Shown: positions 63,228 to 64,000 of the stretch, piece after piece
Position numbering within the stretch: position 1 is the first letter of the stretch
Layout: each line of letters begins with the position of its first letter
Assembly: GCF_009496005.1 (NCBI RefSeq)
Contig: NZ_WIBF01000004.1
Coordinates: forward strand, 186,001 to 250,000
Length of the DNA stretch: 64,000 nt
Direction: 5' to 3'
Source of the DNA: Tritonibacter litoralis
Lineage (GTDB): Bacteria > Pseudomonadota > Alphaproteobacteria > Rhodobacterales > Rhodobacteraceae
Translations under genes and position numbers: made by a program
Notes under the pieces: generated by a model
Seen by the model: the letters and a program-made list of their open reading frames with translations, nothing else
What the model was told of the DNA's origin: nothing
Databases searched by the model: none

Positions 63228-64000
63228 CTAGATCGAAGGGGTGATCCAATCCGGTACAATACCGCTTTTCTCAATGAAGGGGGTGATATCCAGACCGGCA
63301 AACAGCCCGTGGTCTGTCACCAGAACGCTGGACCAGCCACGCGATTGCGCCCCCAGAATGTCTGTGTGAAGCGTATCGCCAACCATTGCGATACGGTCTT
63401 TTGGGATGCCGTCCAGCCGCCGCTCCACCTCATCATAGACCGAAGGGAAAGGTTTGCCGTGGAAGTCGGCGGCAAATCCCAGCTTGTCCTGCAGCTCTTG
63501 GGCATAGTAGCCGGGCTCCAGCGACAGGCCGGTCTCCCGTGGGGCCACCAGATCCGGATTGGCCACCACAATGGGGCGCGGCTCTTGCACCAGGCTGGCC
63601 GAGAGCATCGCCTGACGATGCGGCGTCCAATCCGCGCTCGACAGCAACAGGAAGCCCGCAACCTTGGCGTAATCAGCGGCATCATCGCCCAGCTGGATGG
63701 CTTTGACCGCCAGTTCCTGTGGGTGAAAGCCCAGCGGTGCCATAACGCCCCAGGTGCGCCCTTTGGGCAGGTGATCTTCGCAGACCTCCCGGCTTGAAAC
63801 GATCTCATCCGCGGTAAAGTCAAATCCCAGCTTCTGGAATTTTTCCAATGTCTGCGGGCGGGTAAAGCTGGCCGCATTGGTCAGCACCTGCACCCGTTTG
63901 CCAGCGGCACGCAGGGCCGCAATGCGCATGCTGGCGCCGGGAATGGGCCGGTCGCCCACGTTCAAAACCCCATAGGCATCAAAGACAAAAGCATCAAACT
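63228..64000 (-). CDS. HAD-superfamily hydrolase, TIGR01459 type (5' end outside window)
   Basis: A partial gene: the frame stays open to the window edge. The first visible residues, FDAFVFDAYGVLNVGDRPIPG, contain HAD motif I (DAYGV), so only a few residues are missing. Later motifs include VLTNAAS (motif II) and KDRIAMVGDTLHTDILGAQ (motif IV). The layout (type II cap, C-terminal GDTLHTDILGA) fits the TIGR01459 subgroup of p-nitrophenyl phosphatase-like HAD enzymes. It ends 33 bp before the GlpR-like regulator, on the same strand, so it may be in the same operon. Confidence 0.88.
   Translation of the reverse strand, partial: FDAFVFDAYGVLNVGDRPIPGASMRIAALRAAGKRVQVLTNAASFTRPQTLEKFQKLGFDFTADEIVSSREVCEDHLPKGRTWGVMAPLGFHPQELAVKAIQLGDDAADYAKVAGFLLLSSADWTPHRQAMLSASLVQEPRPIVVANPDLVAPRETGLSLEPGYYAQELQDKLGFAADFHGKPFPSVYDEVERRLDGIPKDRIAMVGDTLHTDILGAQSRGWSSVLVTDHGLFAGLDITPFIEKSGIVPDWITPSI

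Overview
The window is a chromosomal segment of an alphaproteobacterium, almost certainly a marine Roseobacter-group member of the Rhodobacteraceae. Supporting signs are GC-rich coding sequence, tight ATGA/GTGA gene overlaps, the accD-folC and gpmI-(LytM)-ctpA orders, DUF1285/DUF2794/DUF2798 proteins, an AccD zinc finger of alphaproteobacterial type, and a DnaE2/ImuB mutasome. The genus cannot be fixed from sequence alone. No rRNA, tRNA, phage, transposase or CRISPR array was recognised; the gene content is mostly core and household.

Layout. 1-8.5 kb: the 3' end of pbpC converges on a four-gene minus-strand operon (moxR, DUF58, BatA/DUF4159, membrane protein), with a DUF1285 gene divergent from it. 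8.6-10.6 kb: an SDR dehydrogenase, hydroxypyruvate isomerase and a DUF2798 membrane protein. 10.9-18.9 kb: polA, two tandem secreted Cys-rich paralogues, a CHCC zinc-finger protein, an orphan ABC-2 type ATPase, an FAD oxidoreductase and an unknown membrane protein. 19-28 kb: dnaE2 (lacking the usual C-terminal OB region), gpmI-envC-like-ctpA, then ada overlapping a PEP-mutase family gene. 28-30 kb: three minus-strand genes of unknown function. 30-39.7 kb: a CPBP protease, accD-folC, zapE, an MFS transporter, an ornithine-cyclodeaminase-like gene, a HAD phosphatase, an EamA exporter and DUF188. 39.7-44.2 kb: sthA, fghA, an AEC transporter and a TetR regulator. 44.2-53.7 kb: a c-type cytochrome, imuB without imuA, DUF2794, an NlpC/P60 peptidase with an M17 aminopeptidase, carbonic anhydrase, DUF3095, asd and a small unknown. 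53.8-59.5 kb: a complete branched-chain/aromatic-type ABC importer (SBP, LivG, LivF, LivH, LivM) divergent from an HpaR/MarR regulator. 59.5-64 kb: glycerate kinase, a sulfatase/phosphonate monoester hydrolase-like enzyme, a GlpR/DeoR regulator and a partial HAD phosphatase.

The strongest unexplained signal is a dispersed intergenic element present nine times. It has two conserved boxes (CTCCCGCCCG and CCGTTGGGC), and each box is followed by a hairpin whose stem sequence changes from copy to copy while staying self-complementary. The second hairpin often carries a TGAC/TGTC-like loop. Seven copies lie at the 3' end of a gene and point the same way as that gene. Four of the nine form two head-to-head pairs that resemble REPINs. 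Two copies are extended by a second conserved module into near-identical composites of about 155 bp. These composites are inverted around zapE and the MFS gene, so that segment could in principle flip. One composite also supplies the last codons and the stop of the ornithine-cyclodeaminase-like gene.
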